A DNA stretch of 64,000 nt from Erwinia sp050410775 (GTDB lineage Bacteria; Pseudomonadota; Gammaproteobacteria; Enterobacterales; Enterobacteriaceae), in assembly GCF_050410775.1 (NCBI RefSeq), contig NZ_CP191229.1; one strand, given 5' to 3'. Positions 33,852-42,061 of the stretch are shown piece by piece (the first letter of the stretch is position 1; every line of letters begins with the position of its first letter). The position numbers and the translations under genes were made by a program. The notes beneath the pieces were generated by a model that had not been told where the DNA came from, searched no databases, and saw nothing but the letters and a program-made list of their open reading frames with translations.

Positions 33852-34886
33852 TTACTTTCCGCGAGAAGCCTGGCTATCACGATACAGGGCTGGTTGCTGG
33901 GGAATGACGACGTCATGTTTAGCGCCATCTGTCAGCGAAGCCAGACCGGCATCACACACCAGTGCCACCACGTAACCATCCCAGGATGAAGGGCCGCTCA
34001 TTTCGTGTCCATCACGCACGCTATCGACAAAGTGCTGCACTTCACGGTCGTAGGCTGTCGCGAATCGTTCCATACATGATTGCGGGATGTGAAGTGCATT
34101 ACCGTTGAGCGAACGGGTGCTGATAAATTGCTGTTCCGTCAGGGTGGCAATGGCATTTTCGCCAATGACTTCACAGCGAATGTCGTAGCCATAGTGGCAA
34201 TTCACGAATAACTCGTCGTCAATACGCACGCCAGACTCGGTCTCGAAGATGACGATCAACGGGTCTTGCAGATGCGGTAATGCGCGGCTGGTTTTTTTGC
34301 TGGGTTTATCCACGCGTACTGAGGTGATGTTCTCATTCAGCAAATAACGAATGATGTCGATTTCGTGAGTGGCGGAGTCATTTACGGCCATCTCCAGCGT
34401 ATAACTCTCTGGCACGGATGGATTGCGGTGCGCGCAGTGAATGAGCATAATTTCGCCGAGTTGACCGCCATCAATCGAGTGCTTCAGCGCCTGATAACCG
34501 GGATCGAAACGGCGCATAAAGCCCAATTGCAGTAGACGTTTACCGACCTTCACTTCCGCATCGATAATTTCTTTAGATTCATCAGCCGTTGGCGCCAGTG
34601 GTTTTTCACAAAATACCGGTTTGCCAACGTTAAAGGCCGCCAGAATTTGTGCTTTGTGTACCGGACCAATCGAGCAGATAAATACTGCATCAACCATCTC
34701 GGAAGTTATCATCTCCTCCGCATCATAAAATGCAATGGCACCAAACTCGCTGGCAACTGCATCCGCCGCCGCGTGGTTAATATCACAAACTGCAGTGACT
34801 TGCGCGCCGGAAATAACATTGTGGAAACGTTTCAGATGGTCCTGGCCAATCATGCCCAGACCAATCAAGCCGATTTTGACAGTCAT
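33852..34886 (-). CDS. Gfo/Idh/MocA family oxidoreductase, inositol 2-dehydrogenase-like
   Basis: NAD(P)-dependent dehydrogenase of 344 residues. The Rossmann start KIGLIGLGMIGQDH, the family EKP motif in KPVFCEKPLAPTADES and the catalytic-region segment NDSATHEIDIIRYLL (aspartate and histidine of IolG type) are all visible. It resembles myo-/scyllo-inositol 2-dehydrogenases most among family members I know. It lies 15 bp after the sugar porter and 10 bp before EIIA, with AAGGA as ribosome binding site. Substrate is inferred from context: an inositol or related polyol. Confidence 0.88.
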   Translation of the reverse strand: MTVKIGLIGLGMIGQDHLKRFHNVISGAQVTAVCDINHAAADAVASEFGAIAFYDAEEMITSEMVDAVFICSIGPVHKAQILAAFNVGKPVFCEKPLAPTADESKEIIDAEVKVGKRLLQLGFMRRFDPGYQALKHSIDGGQLGEIMLIHCAHRNPSVPESYTLEMAVNDSATHEIDIIRYLLNENITSVRVDKPSKKTSRALPHLQDPLIVIFETESGVRIDDELFVNCHYGYDIRCEVIGENAIATLTEQQFISTRSLNGNALHIPQSCMERFATAYDREVQHFVDSVRDGHEMSGPSSWDGYVVALVCDAGLASLTDGAKHDVVIPQQPALYRDSQASRGK

Positions 34887-34901
34887 TTATATATCCTTGA
34901 G

Positions 34902-36311
34902 TTAAAAGCGAAATTTCTTTTCAATCTGTTCTAAGGTCAGGCCACGCGTTTCCGGCAGATATTTCACTAGCAGAATAAGCATGATGACATTGGTTGCACC
35001 GAAGAAGCCGAAGGTCATACCACCGCCGTAATGGCTCAGTAAATAAGGAAAGATAGACTGGATAATGAAGTCGAAGATCCACAGGCCAAATACCGCAATG
35101 CCCATGCCGACCCCACGCATTCTTAAAGGATATATTTCCGCTAACATCAGCCAGAATACCGGCGCAATCCAGCCCTGCATAAACACCAGAAATACCAGCA
35201 TCAAGCCAAGAATAACGTAAGGTGCATTGCCAAAATTGGCATGCAGCGTATCGATACCGTTGACAGTTTCGGTATGGAAGAAGAATTTAAATGCCAGGCC
35301 AATCAGCACCAAACTGACTGTTACTCCCGCCTGACCGGTAAAAAACATTCTGCGGCGCGAATGTTTGCCGATCAGCGCCATCCCCAGCAGAGTCGCCAAC
35401 ACGGAGATGATGCCGTTAGCCACTGCTCCGGTTACCGCTGCGGCATCGCCGAGGCCAGTGGCTTTTAGTACGGTTGGCGCGTAGTACATGATGGTGTTTA
35501 CCCCGGTCACGCGCGTTGCCAGTACGATCATCAAGCCGATCAGCACCAGTTGAATTACCCACCGGCTTTTCAATTCGACGAACAGATTAAATTTCATCTG
35601 ATCAGCTTTAACGATGTGCTGAATCTCTTTTACCTCCCGTTCCACCTCTTCCGGCAATCGTAAGGTCTTCAGCACTTTCACTGCCTTGTCTGTTTCACCC
35701 CGGCGAATAAAGAAGCGTGGGGATTCGGGCATCATTAACATGCCAAACCAGAGTAAGGCGCCAGGTAGAGCGGGGATCGCCAGCATAATGCGCCAGTTGT
35801 GCTGCATTTCCGGATACAGGTTAACAATCCCCGCATTGACGGAGTACGCCAGGAATTGGCCCGTCACGATCATTAATTCGTTAACCGTCACCAATCTTTC
35901 ACGTTGGTCGGCGCGTGCCAGCTCAGAAATATAAATGGGAACGGTGACGGAGGCACAACCCACCGCTAAACCCAGAATAAAACGGGCCACAAGCATTGAT
36001 GGCACATTCCAGGCGAAAGCTGTGCCTAACGCGCCAAACATAAAGATAGCTGCGACCCATAACAGATTTTTTCGCCGTCCCTGCTTATCCGATAGATAAC
36101 CACCGAAAAGTGATCCCAATGCCGCACCAAATAACAAAAATGAGGTGATGAAACCTTCCTCGGCTGGCGTCAGATTCAAGTCATATTTCATGAAAATTAG
36201 CGCACCGGAAATAACACCGGTATCGTAACCGAAGCACAAACCACCTATCGTTGAGACGATGGTGATTAATCGCATTCGCTTAGCGTTTTGCAGGTTAATT
36301 TTATTATACAT
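34902..36311 (-). CDS. MFS sugar porter family transporter (inositol/hexose:H+ symporter type)
   Basis: Twelve-helix transporter of the sugar porter family, 469 residues. Signature motifs are FGYDTGVISGALIFM in the first helix, GGYLSDKQGRRKN between helices 2 and 3, VPIYISELARADQRERLV, PESPRFFIRRG after helix 6 and the C-terminal PETRGLTLEQIEKKF. It resembles the inositol symporters IolT and galactose GalP. It is the first gene of the operon porter - dehydrogenase - EIIA - TIM-barrel isomerase. A CRP-like site lies about 280 bp upstream. Confidence 0.9.
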   Translation of the reverse strand: MYNKINLQNAKRMRLITIVSTIGGLCFGYDTGVISGALIFMKYDLNLTPAEEGFITSFLLFGAALGSLFGGYLSDKQGRRKNLLWVAAIFMFGALGTAFAWNVPSMLVARFILGLAVGCASVTVPIYISELARADQRERLVTVNELMIVTGQFLAYSVNAGIVNLYPEMQHNWRIMLAIPALPGALLWFGMLMMPESPRFFIRRGETDKAVKVLKTLRLPEEVEREVKEIQHIVKADQMKFNLFVELKSRWVIQLVLIGLMIVLATRVTGVNTIMYYAPTVLKATGLGDAAAVTGAVANGIISVLATLLGMALIGKHSRRRMFFTGQAGVTVSLVLIGLAFKFFFHTETVNGIDTLHANFGNAPYVILGLMLVFLVFMQGWIAPVFWLMLAEIYPLRMRGVGMGIAVFGLWIFDFIIQSIFPYLLSHYGGGMTFGFFGATNVIMLILLVKYLPETRGLTLEQIEKKFRF

Positions 36312-37078
36312 AGCTGTTCCATCTGGTTGTAAGGCAACACCGTTGCAAGCCGTATTTTGTGTGTGTGATGACTGATAACTTTTTGGCAGCCTGAATCAGA
36401 ATATTTATTTAATGGGCAAGATGATTCTTGTTATTTTTCTGGCAACGTTGACTACGCTGTCAGTATCCTTATCGTTACGACAACGTTATAACAAATTGAA
36501 GTTCAAAAACCAGACGTGCTCAGTTGCACAATTTCACAGCGTGCGGAGGATCATATGTTTTGATAAATAATAACGAAAACCAGTGATGAACATCACAGCG
36601 CTATCTTCATGCATTGACATAGCAAGAATGAAGATAAGCCGGATTTACAGATTTTAATAGACTTAATTAATTTGACTGGTTGTATTGAGAGCGCCGCTAC
36701 AAAGGCAGTTAAAGTGAGCACTTTGATTATTAACGCTTACCTTCATTATTTATTATTATGCATAAAAAGCAATAATGATGATATTTGCTATGCGCACAAC
36801 AACTTATCCCTTTTAAAGGTAAGTGTATCACTCTTTTCTCTTCACAGAAGGTTCCTGCTTTTAACGCCGGAACAAAGAGGGGTTAAAATTAAAAGTGGAA
36901 TGGAGATGTAACCTGTAATGCCTGTTATGCTTATGAAAACAAAAATCGACACCCAGAACTGTCTGAAAAACAGGCAACCCAATCAATATCAATAAGTTAA
37001 ATATTTCAAAAAAGCATATCTGATGACTACAAAGCTGACAACTCATGCAAGAATAACTGCACAATGACAGGAGAGATC
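36312..37078. other. Divergent control region between sugar operon and araC-type gene
   Basis: About 770 bp of AT-rich DNA. It holds a CRP-like site (36582-36597) and, on the minus strand, a TATGAT (-10-like, 36555-36550) facing the sugar porter. An imperfect repeat CAACGTT occurs at 36442-36448 and 36481-36487. The 36660-36900 part is especially AT-rich with no supported ORF. It is longer than needed for two promoters and may be a degenerate insertion. Confidence 0.5.
36582..36597 (-). promoter_or_regulatory. CRP-like site upstream of sugar operon
   Basis: AGTGATGAACATCACA matches the CRP core TGTGA-N6-TCACA in nine of ten positions and is nearly symmetric. With a TATGAT at 36555-36550 on the minus strand, the site would be centred about 46 bp upstream of the transcription start. 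Confidence 0.6.
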
Positions 37079-37948
37079 ATGATTACCTTTTGCCTGAATG
37101 AACATTCTTCCGCCCGAGGGTTAGACAATAGTCTACGCCCTCGCCTGGCGTTTATATGTAGAGCAGAAGGTAAGGAAGAGGCGATTCCCCGCGTCATGCA
37201 CAAGCACGATGACCGCTTTGAAGTGATGTTTATTCGTTCTGGTAGTGGCATCTATAACATCGATGGACGCGGCTATAACGTAAAACAAGGTGACATCCTG
37301 CTTTTCAACGCAAATGTACTGCATGATGAAAGTCCGGTGCCATCTGAAGATTTACTGATATTTAGCTGTGGCGTTGTACAATTAAAAGTTGATGGTTTAC
37401 CGATGAACGTGCTCACCACACGTGCGCAGTCTGCGGTAATGCCATGTGGTGAATTTTACGATGAAATCCGTCAACTGTTCGATCAAATTTGGTCGCATGT
37501 TAACAGCAAGCGATTATATAGTGCTGAAATTGCAGATAATTTTTTAGGTATATTATTGCTATTGTGTCGCAATATCTGGACGGAAAACAAACCGCAGCAA
37601 GAAAGCACCAGCATATTATTGGGGCAGCGCGTTAAAGACTACATCGACGATCACTACAAAGAAGATATTGCGTTAAGTAAAATCACTGCCGCAATGAATA
37701 TGAATCATTTCTATCTGGCGCATGTTTTTAAAGCCTATTCTGGTTATTCACCGAAACACTATCAAACTCGTCGTCGCATTGGTGAAGCGCAAAACTTATT
37801 ATTAAGCACCAATTTAGGCGTAACTGAAGTGGCGAATGCTGTTGGCTATGATAACGTCAATAACTTCCATCGTATCTTTCATAATCTTGTCGGTATTCCA
37901 CCTGCACGATATAAAAAATTCTGGATAACTGGACAAATAAAAAAATGA
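37079..37948 (+). CDS. AraC family transcriptional regulator
   Basis: AraC/XylS regulator of 289 residues with an N-terminal cupin sensor (VMHKHDDRFEVMFIRSGSG, GDILLFNANVLHDESP) and a C-terminal double helix-turn-helix: first helix pair EDIALSKITAAMNMNHFYLA, then GVTEVANAVGYDNVNNFHRI and GIPPARYKKF. I prefer the ATG at 37079, preceded by AGGAG at a spacing of 5; the ATG at 37064 has no ribosome binding site. It is divergent from the sugar porter operon and is the likely activator. Codon use is AT-rich, as in the rest of this segment. Confidence 0.88.
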   Translation: MITFCLNEHSSARGLDNSLRPRLAFICRAEGKEEAIPRVMHKHDDRFEVMFIRSGSGIYNIDGRGYNVKQGDILLFNANVLHDESPVPSEDLLIFSCGVVQLKVDGLPMNVLTTRAQSAVMPCGEFYDEIRQLFDQIWSHVNSKRLYSAEIADNFLGILLLLCRNIWTENKPQQESTSILLGQRVKDYIDDHYKEDIALSKITAAMNMNHFYLAHVFKAYSGYSPKHYQTRRRIGEAQNLLLSTNLGVTEVANAVGYDNVNNFHRIFHNLVGIPPARYKKFWITGQIKK

Positions 37949-38386
37949 TTCTGACTATCCGTTCGATTTTCACTGCCCAAACTTAGTCATTTAAGTCTGT
38001 ATAACCCATTTAGCCCAAGTAAACAATTCCTATATTTTGGTTGTTTTTACTGTGGCGCTATTCAGTCAAGCTTGTACAACATTTCCTGAAGCTATGGCAC
38101 AGCATTGATGTGATGTCTTTAGAGCGAGTTACGTTATGGGAAGTACGACAGAAGCTCGCTGACGATCAGATAAAAATTGAATTAGCTGGCGCTAAAGGAA
38201 AAAACAGTGTTGCAGCTGTGTAAGTATCCCACTCAGGTCGACCATGCGTTTTTAGATGTCGCACCTAACTTGCCGTAAAGTTCGCGATGGCTGCTCCTGG
38301 CACGAAGCGGACAAACGAGTGGCGATGGAGGTCCGCAATGAACGAAAAGGTAACATAATGTCATATCAGTTAAGGCGGCTATGCCG
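37949..38386. repeat. Intergenic decay zone with dispersed repeat fragments
   Basis: No intact gene is visible. A 60-codon ORF at 38041-38223 has no ribosome binding site and no recognisable family and may be a gene fragment. At 38285-38315 there is CTCCTGGCACGAAGCGGACA and at 38328-38349 GAGGTCCGCAATGAACGAAA, both resembling fragments near 31.4 kb. The zone looks like accumulated remnants. Confidence 0.4.
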
Positions 38387-38473
38387 CTAAAGCAATTCCC
38401 TGACACCCTTCAAAGATTTGATTTTCGCCCTGAACTCCGCGCTGTGCAATTTTCGCTTCTTTGCTTTCGTCAT
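38387..38473 (-). pseudogene. IS3-family transposase OrfA, N-terminal remnant
   Basis: The minus strand has GGAGGAGGG then ATG and encodes MTKAKKRKLHSAEFRAKIKS followed by LKGVRELL and a stop after 28 codons. The KLHSAEFRAKI motif is the usual start of IS3-type OrfA transposases (HTH domain), which are normally near 90-100 residues. The remaining part of the element is missing. The IS end is probably near 38540, where CAGTATAGTAGAACAAC precedes the leader on the minus strand. Confidence 0.7.
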
Positions 38474-38619
38474 TTTCTGCCCTCCTCCGTTGAGAACCAT
38501 AACTCAAACTGATGGCTCAAATCGTTGTTCTACTATACTGACCATTGCAGTTGTAATTTAACTACGAGGCTGGACACGGTTAATTACCTGGCCTTACCCA
38601 AGACCCTCAGGAGAACAAA

Positions 38620-39192
38620 ATGCAAAAGAGTAAAACCTTGAAAGGGCTGCTAGCCGTATCGGCAGTAGTAGCTATGTTCAGTACTGTTGGCGTGCAAGCC
38701 CAGACGCCGAAGACGAGCGCCGCGCAGAATAGCGCCGCAGGCCAGACTGCCTCGAGCGCTAAACTCAGCTCCGGCGACGAAAAAGCGTTGAAGGACATGG
38801 CGCAGGCCAATATCAATGAAATCGCCGCCGCCAAGATCGCGCTGAGCAAAGCCCAAAGCAGCGAAGTCAAAACATTCGCTCAGCAGATGGTCGAAGACCA
38901 CGGCGCTGCCTTGACCAAAGTACAGGCGGTCGCCCAGCAAAAGGGCGTGGCACTCCCGACTGAGCCGGACGCCAAACACAAGGCCATGGCCGCCGAGCTG
39001 GAAAAGCAGAGCGACGGCGCATTTGACAAGATGTATATGGAAAACGCCGGCATCAAGGACCACAAAATGGTGCTGTCGACGCTGCAGAGTGACGCCAGCA
39101 AGATCAAGGATCCGGATGTGAAGGCCCTGGCCGACACGCACACGCCGGTCGTTGAGCAGCATCTGAAATCCGCCCAGCAGATGTCGATGTAA
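38620..39192 (+). CDS. DUF4142 periplasmic protein
   Basis: Predicted exported protein of 190 residues. The signal peptide ends VQAQ (cleavage near residue 27), followed by a Ala/Ser/Gln-rich linker and a DUF4142 domain, a four-helix ferritin-like fold: ALKDMAQANINEIAAAKIAL, SSEVKTFAQQMVEDHGAALT and VKALADTHTPVVEQHLKSAQ. Function of the family is unclear, with links to stress or membrane contexts. Its codons are GC-rich (many GCC, AAG, CTG), unlike the AT-rich genes just upstream, and such genes are common in Burkholderiales, suggesting a separate transfer event. A CAGGAGAA ribosome binding site precedes the ATG. Confidence 0.85.
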   Translation: MQKSKTLKGLLAVSAVVAMFSTVGVQAQTPKTSAAQNSAAGQTASSAKLSSGDEKALKDMAQANINEIAAAKIALSKAQSSEVKTFAQQMVEDHGAALTKVQAVAQQKGVALPTEPDAKHKAMAAELEKQSDGAFDKMYMENAGIKDHKMVLSTLQSDASKIKDPDVKALADTHTPVVEQHLKSAQQMSM

Positions 39193-39428
39193 TCAGGCAG
39201 GCCAGCAGATAAGTAACCAGGTCGTCCGGTGGGCACAGGGTCAGGCGATCTGGACTACCCTTGTTCAACTTGTTGCAAAAAGGCACGGAAGGAGTTCAGT
39301 GTTGAAGGCACTGGACGACCTTTACTGCAAGTGTATCGGTCGATGCTCGCCTATGTGCAGTCACTCACTCTACGGTAGATGACGAGTATTGATCCGCAGT
39401 AGCCGTTCTATAAGCTGCATGACGCAAA
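39193..39428. other. Intergenic region after DUF4142 gene
   Basis: No gene or terminator is evident between the DUF4142 stop and the right inverted-repeat arm. Confidence 0.4.
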
Positions 39429-39458
39429 CATCGGTTGAACTCACAGCGAAAAGCGGAC
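39429..39458 (-). repeat. Right arm of 30-bp inverted repeat
   Basis: Reverse complement of the arm at 32347-32376 with two mismatches. It starts CATCGGTTGAACTCACAGCG and ends AAGCGGAC. It lies 43 bp from the end of the LysE-type gene. Confidence 0.75.
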
Positions 39459-39500
39459 GCTAGTGCTTTACATTGAAGGGCCCGGTTTTAGTCGTTTTAA

Positions 39501-40118
39501 TCACTTTAAAAGCAACCGCACCCCCAGCCAGGCCATTAGCCCCCCGCTTAATCTGTCTATAACCTTACGGTACTTAACGTAAGCCTGGCGGGATCTGTCA
39601 GTTGATAATAAAACTGCGACGAGTGCATACCAGAGCATATCAATGGTAAATGCCATTAAGGGCAAAATAACATACATGACGGGCTGGATGTTCGTGGTGA
39701 GCGCTGCAGAGAAAATACTGGCAAATACCAGAGCCGTATGGGGATTGCTGATTTGTGTGACCAGGCCTGTTGCAAAGGCTTTTAAAGCACTCACCTCCCC
39801 TAAAACGGCTGAGTCAATAAGCCTGTCTGGAGGGCGACGAAACATTTTTAACGCCAGCCATAAAAGATAACAACCGCCAGCAATTTTCAGGCCTGTGTAA
39901 AGTGATGGAATCACAGTAAAGAGAGCATGCAGGCCAGCTAACGCGATACCAGCATAGACAAGTGCACCAAGACCCATACCAGCAGCTACGGATAGTGCTG
40001 CCCCACGTGTACTGGACATAGCCGTACGGGCAACAAGAAGGAAACTGGCACCGGGGCTCATTGCGCCAAATAGAATAGCTGAGCCAATCGCAAGCATTGA
40101 GATCAAATTATTTGTCAT
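39501..40118 (-). CDS. LysE/RhtB family amino acid exporter
   Basis: Membrane exporter of 205 residues with about six hydrophobic helices. The N-terminal motif LFGAMSPGASFLLVARTAMS corresponds to the LysE/RhtB GPxxxxV region, and ALKAFATGLVTQISNPHTAL is the second conserved motif. Start chosen at 40118, where GGGAGAAAG is a good ribosome binding site; upstream extension to 40220 lacks one. The substrate is probably an amino acid or derivative. A TetR regulator lies upstream on the same strand. Confidence 0.88.
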   Translation of the reverse strand: MTNNLISMLAIGSAILFGAMSPGASFLLVARTAMSSTRGAALSVAAGMGLGALVYAGIALAGLHALFTVIPSLYTGLKIAGGCYLLWLALKMFRRPPDRLIDSAVLGEVSALKAFATGLVTQISNPHTALVFASIFSAALTTNIQPVMYVILPLMAFTIDMLWYALVAVLLSTDRSRQAYVKYRKVIDRLSGGLMAWLGVRLLLK

Positions 40119-40241
40119 AAACTTTCTCCCTCTTTTCCATATGCTAACTACCCTGGTCATATTGAACTCTACAGCATAACTGTACCCGTGCCCGATAATA
40201 TTCAAAGCTCTCCATAACAATTAACTTCATAAAAATGCTAT

Positions 40242-40847
40242 TCATTTTTTGTCAGGTGGATTTTGCTGAATAAAAATAATATCCGGCAGGATCTGCGTCA
40301 AAAAATCATAAGAGCGGGTCGTTGCTTCCACCCGGATTCGTATCATAACGCCTTCATAGAGATTAATAACCAACGCGGCCGCGCCTTCAGGCGTCATTGA
40401 CGGTGACAGCGTCTGCATTAGCTGAGCCTCGCGAAACACGTTGATAAGATCGCGCTCCCAGCAAGCAAAGAGCGCAAGTAATCTTTGCCTGATTTTCTCA
40501 CTGTGTACCGCGCCCGTCTGACCAAGAATTCCTGCAAGACAACCCGCTGCTTCCGGCTGATGCTCAATACACTCTCTATGTCCCGCAAGCCAGCTCATTA
40601 AACGTTCACAGGGTGTCAGGCTGCCGTTACAAAGCGTCGCGGCTCTCAGCTCCGTAAATGAGGCAACATAGGCATCCAGTGCTGCACAGGTAAACGCCTC
40701 TTTGCTGGGGAAAAGGTTGTAAAAGGACCCTTTTGGCATACCCGCCTCGTTCAGAATGGCAGTGACTCCTCCGCCCTCATACCCGTGCTTAAGAAAAACT
40801 TTTATGCCGGCATTCACCAGTCGTTTGCGCGTATCATTCTTTGCCAT
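40242..40847 (-). CDS. TetR/AcrR family transcriptional regulator
   Basis: One-component repressor of 201 residues. The N-terminal helix-turn-helix is clear: RKRLVNAGIKVFLKHGYEG, then GVTAILNEAGMPKGSFYNLF and PSKEAF. The ligand domain is divergent as expected. It lies between the LysE exporter (downstream, same strand) and the divergent EamA exporter 54 bp away, so it probably controls one or both. The intergenic GACCGATTTA...TTTACTAAAAC stretch may contain its operator. Confidence 0.9.
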   Translation of the reverse strand: MAKNDTRKRLVNAGIKVFLKHGYEGGGVTAILNEAGMPKGSFYNLFPSKEAFTCAALDAYVASFTELRAATLCNGSLTPCERLMSWLAGHRECIEHQPEAAGCLAGILGQTGAVHSEKIRQRLLALFACWERDLINVFREAQLMQTLSPSMTPEGAAALVINLYEGVMIRIRVEATTRSYDFLTQILPDIIFIQQNPPDKK

Positions 40848-40901
40848 AATAATTAGACCGATTTACTTATTTACTAAAACTATAATGGATGAGGAAAGGC
40901 A

Positions 40902-41786
40902 ATGCCACCCTGCAAAGCAGTAACACCGCGCGCTTCCGGGCTCTTTTTGGTGTTTTCGTCAGCCATTTTGTGGAGTACGGCCGGCATTTTCGTCAGGCAA
41001 CTCGATATGAACACTTGGGCCATGGTTGCCTGGCGTTCACTGTTTGCTTTTGTCTCACTTGGCCTGCTGCTGGCGGCGGGCGGTTATATGCGCCACTTTT
41101 CGTTCCGGCGCGATTTAGGATTACCCGGTTTACTCACCGCTGTGGTTATGGCTTCGTCAATGTTTTGTTACGTGGCGGCGCTGAAGCTCACCAGCGTTGC
41201 CGGTGTGATGACGATCTATGCCACCATTCCTTTTTTTGCTATGGGACTGGGCTGGATAATGCTGCGGGAAAAAATCACAAAACGCGCGTTGCTGTCTGCC
41301 GCTGTGAGCCTGGCAGGTGTCATCCTGATGGCCACGTCATCAACGGGCCCGGGTGACATTTCAGGTAATCTGCTGGCTCTGGCGATGACGGCAGGTTTTG
41401 CTGCAAGCATCGTGATGTCAGGTAAATGGCCCGGGATGAACCTGCCCGCGGTCACGACACTGGCCTGCGCACTCTGCGGCATATTCTGCTATATCATGAT
41501 GCCTCGCGGTCTTCCTTTTCCGGGACTGCGGGATATGGGATGGCTGCTCGTTTTTGCGCTTGCCACCCAGAGTCTGAGTTATCTACTCTTTATGACTGGA
41601 AGCCGGCTCGTGGTCCCTGCGGAGGCTAGCCTGATTGCGCAAGTCGACATCGTGCTGGGTCCTTTCTGGGTCTGGCTTTTTTTTAGCGAACTGCCAACCC
41701 GATATACGCTACTGGGAGGGAGCATAACTTTCATTGCCGTCACTTTTTATCTTGCGAGTGAATATTACCTCAAAAGGAAAGCTTAA
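40902..41786 (+). CDS. EamA/DMT family transporter
   Basis: Ten-helix drug/metabolite transporter of 294 residues made of two EamA repeats; the first begins FSSAILWSTAGIFVRQL and the second near residue 150 (NLLALAMTAGFAASIVMSG). Members export amino acids, nucleosides or small drugs. A GAGGAAAG ribosome binding site precedes the ATG. It is divergent from the TetR gene and is its likely target. Confidence 0.88.
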   Translation: MPPCKAVTPRASGLFLVFSSAILWSTAGIFVRQLDMNTWAMVAWRSLFAFVSLGLLLAAGGYMRHFSFRRDLGLPGLLTAVVMASSMFCYVAALKLTSVAGVMTIYATIPFFAMGLGWIMLREKITKRALLSAAVSLAGVILMATSSTGPGDISGNLLALAMTAGFAASIVMSGKWPGMNLPAVTTLACALCGIFCYIMMPRGLPFPGLRDMGWLLVFALATQSLSYLLFMTGSRLVVPAEASLIAQVDIVLGPFWVWLFFSELPTRYTLLGGSITFIAVTFYLASEYYLKRKA

Positions 41787-42061
41787 AATCCTGGCTGCCA
41801 GGTAAAGCTGTTTCAGGCAATACAACTGCGTCACACATTCATTATGAATGTATCTGAGCGGAGATCCACGCACCGATCTGCGCACTAAGAGTTGCCATAT
41901 TCTCTACTGCCACATAACCAACTTCAGGGACGTTATCAGCCCCCGGTGAACAAAAAGCAGACTAACGCCCACCGTGATGACGAAACAAGCGCCCTCCTGA
42001 AGTTACTCACCTTATCCCGAAGGCAGGTCTCGCCATTTGCGTTACTCAGATAAGGCATGAC

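Noticed and set aside
38041..38223. 60-codon ORF between araC and the IS remnant
   Set aside because: No ribosome binding site, no family likeness, located in a repeat-rich decay zone; not listed as a gene.
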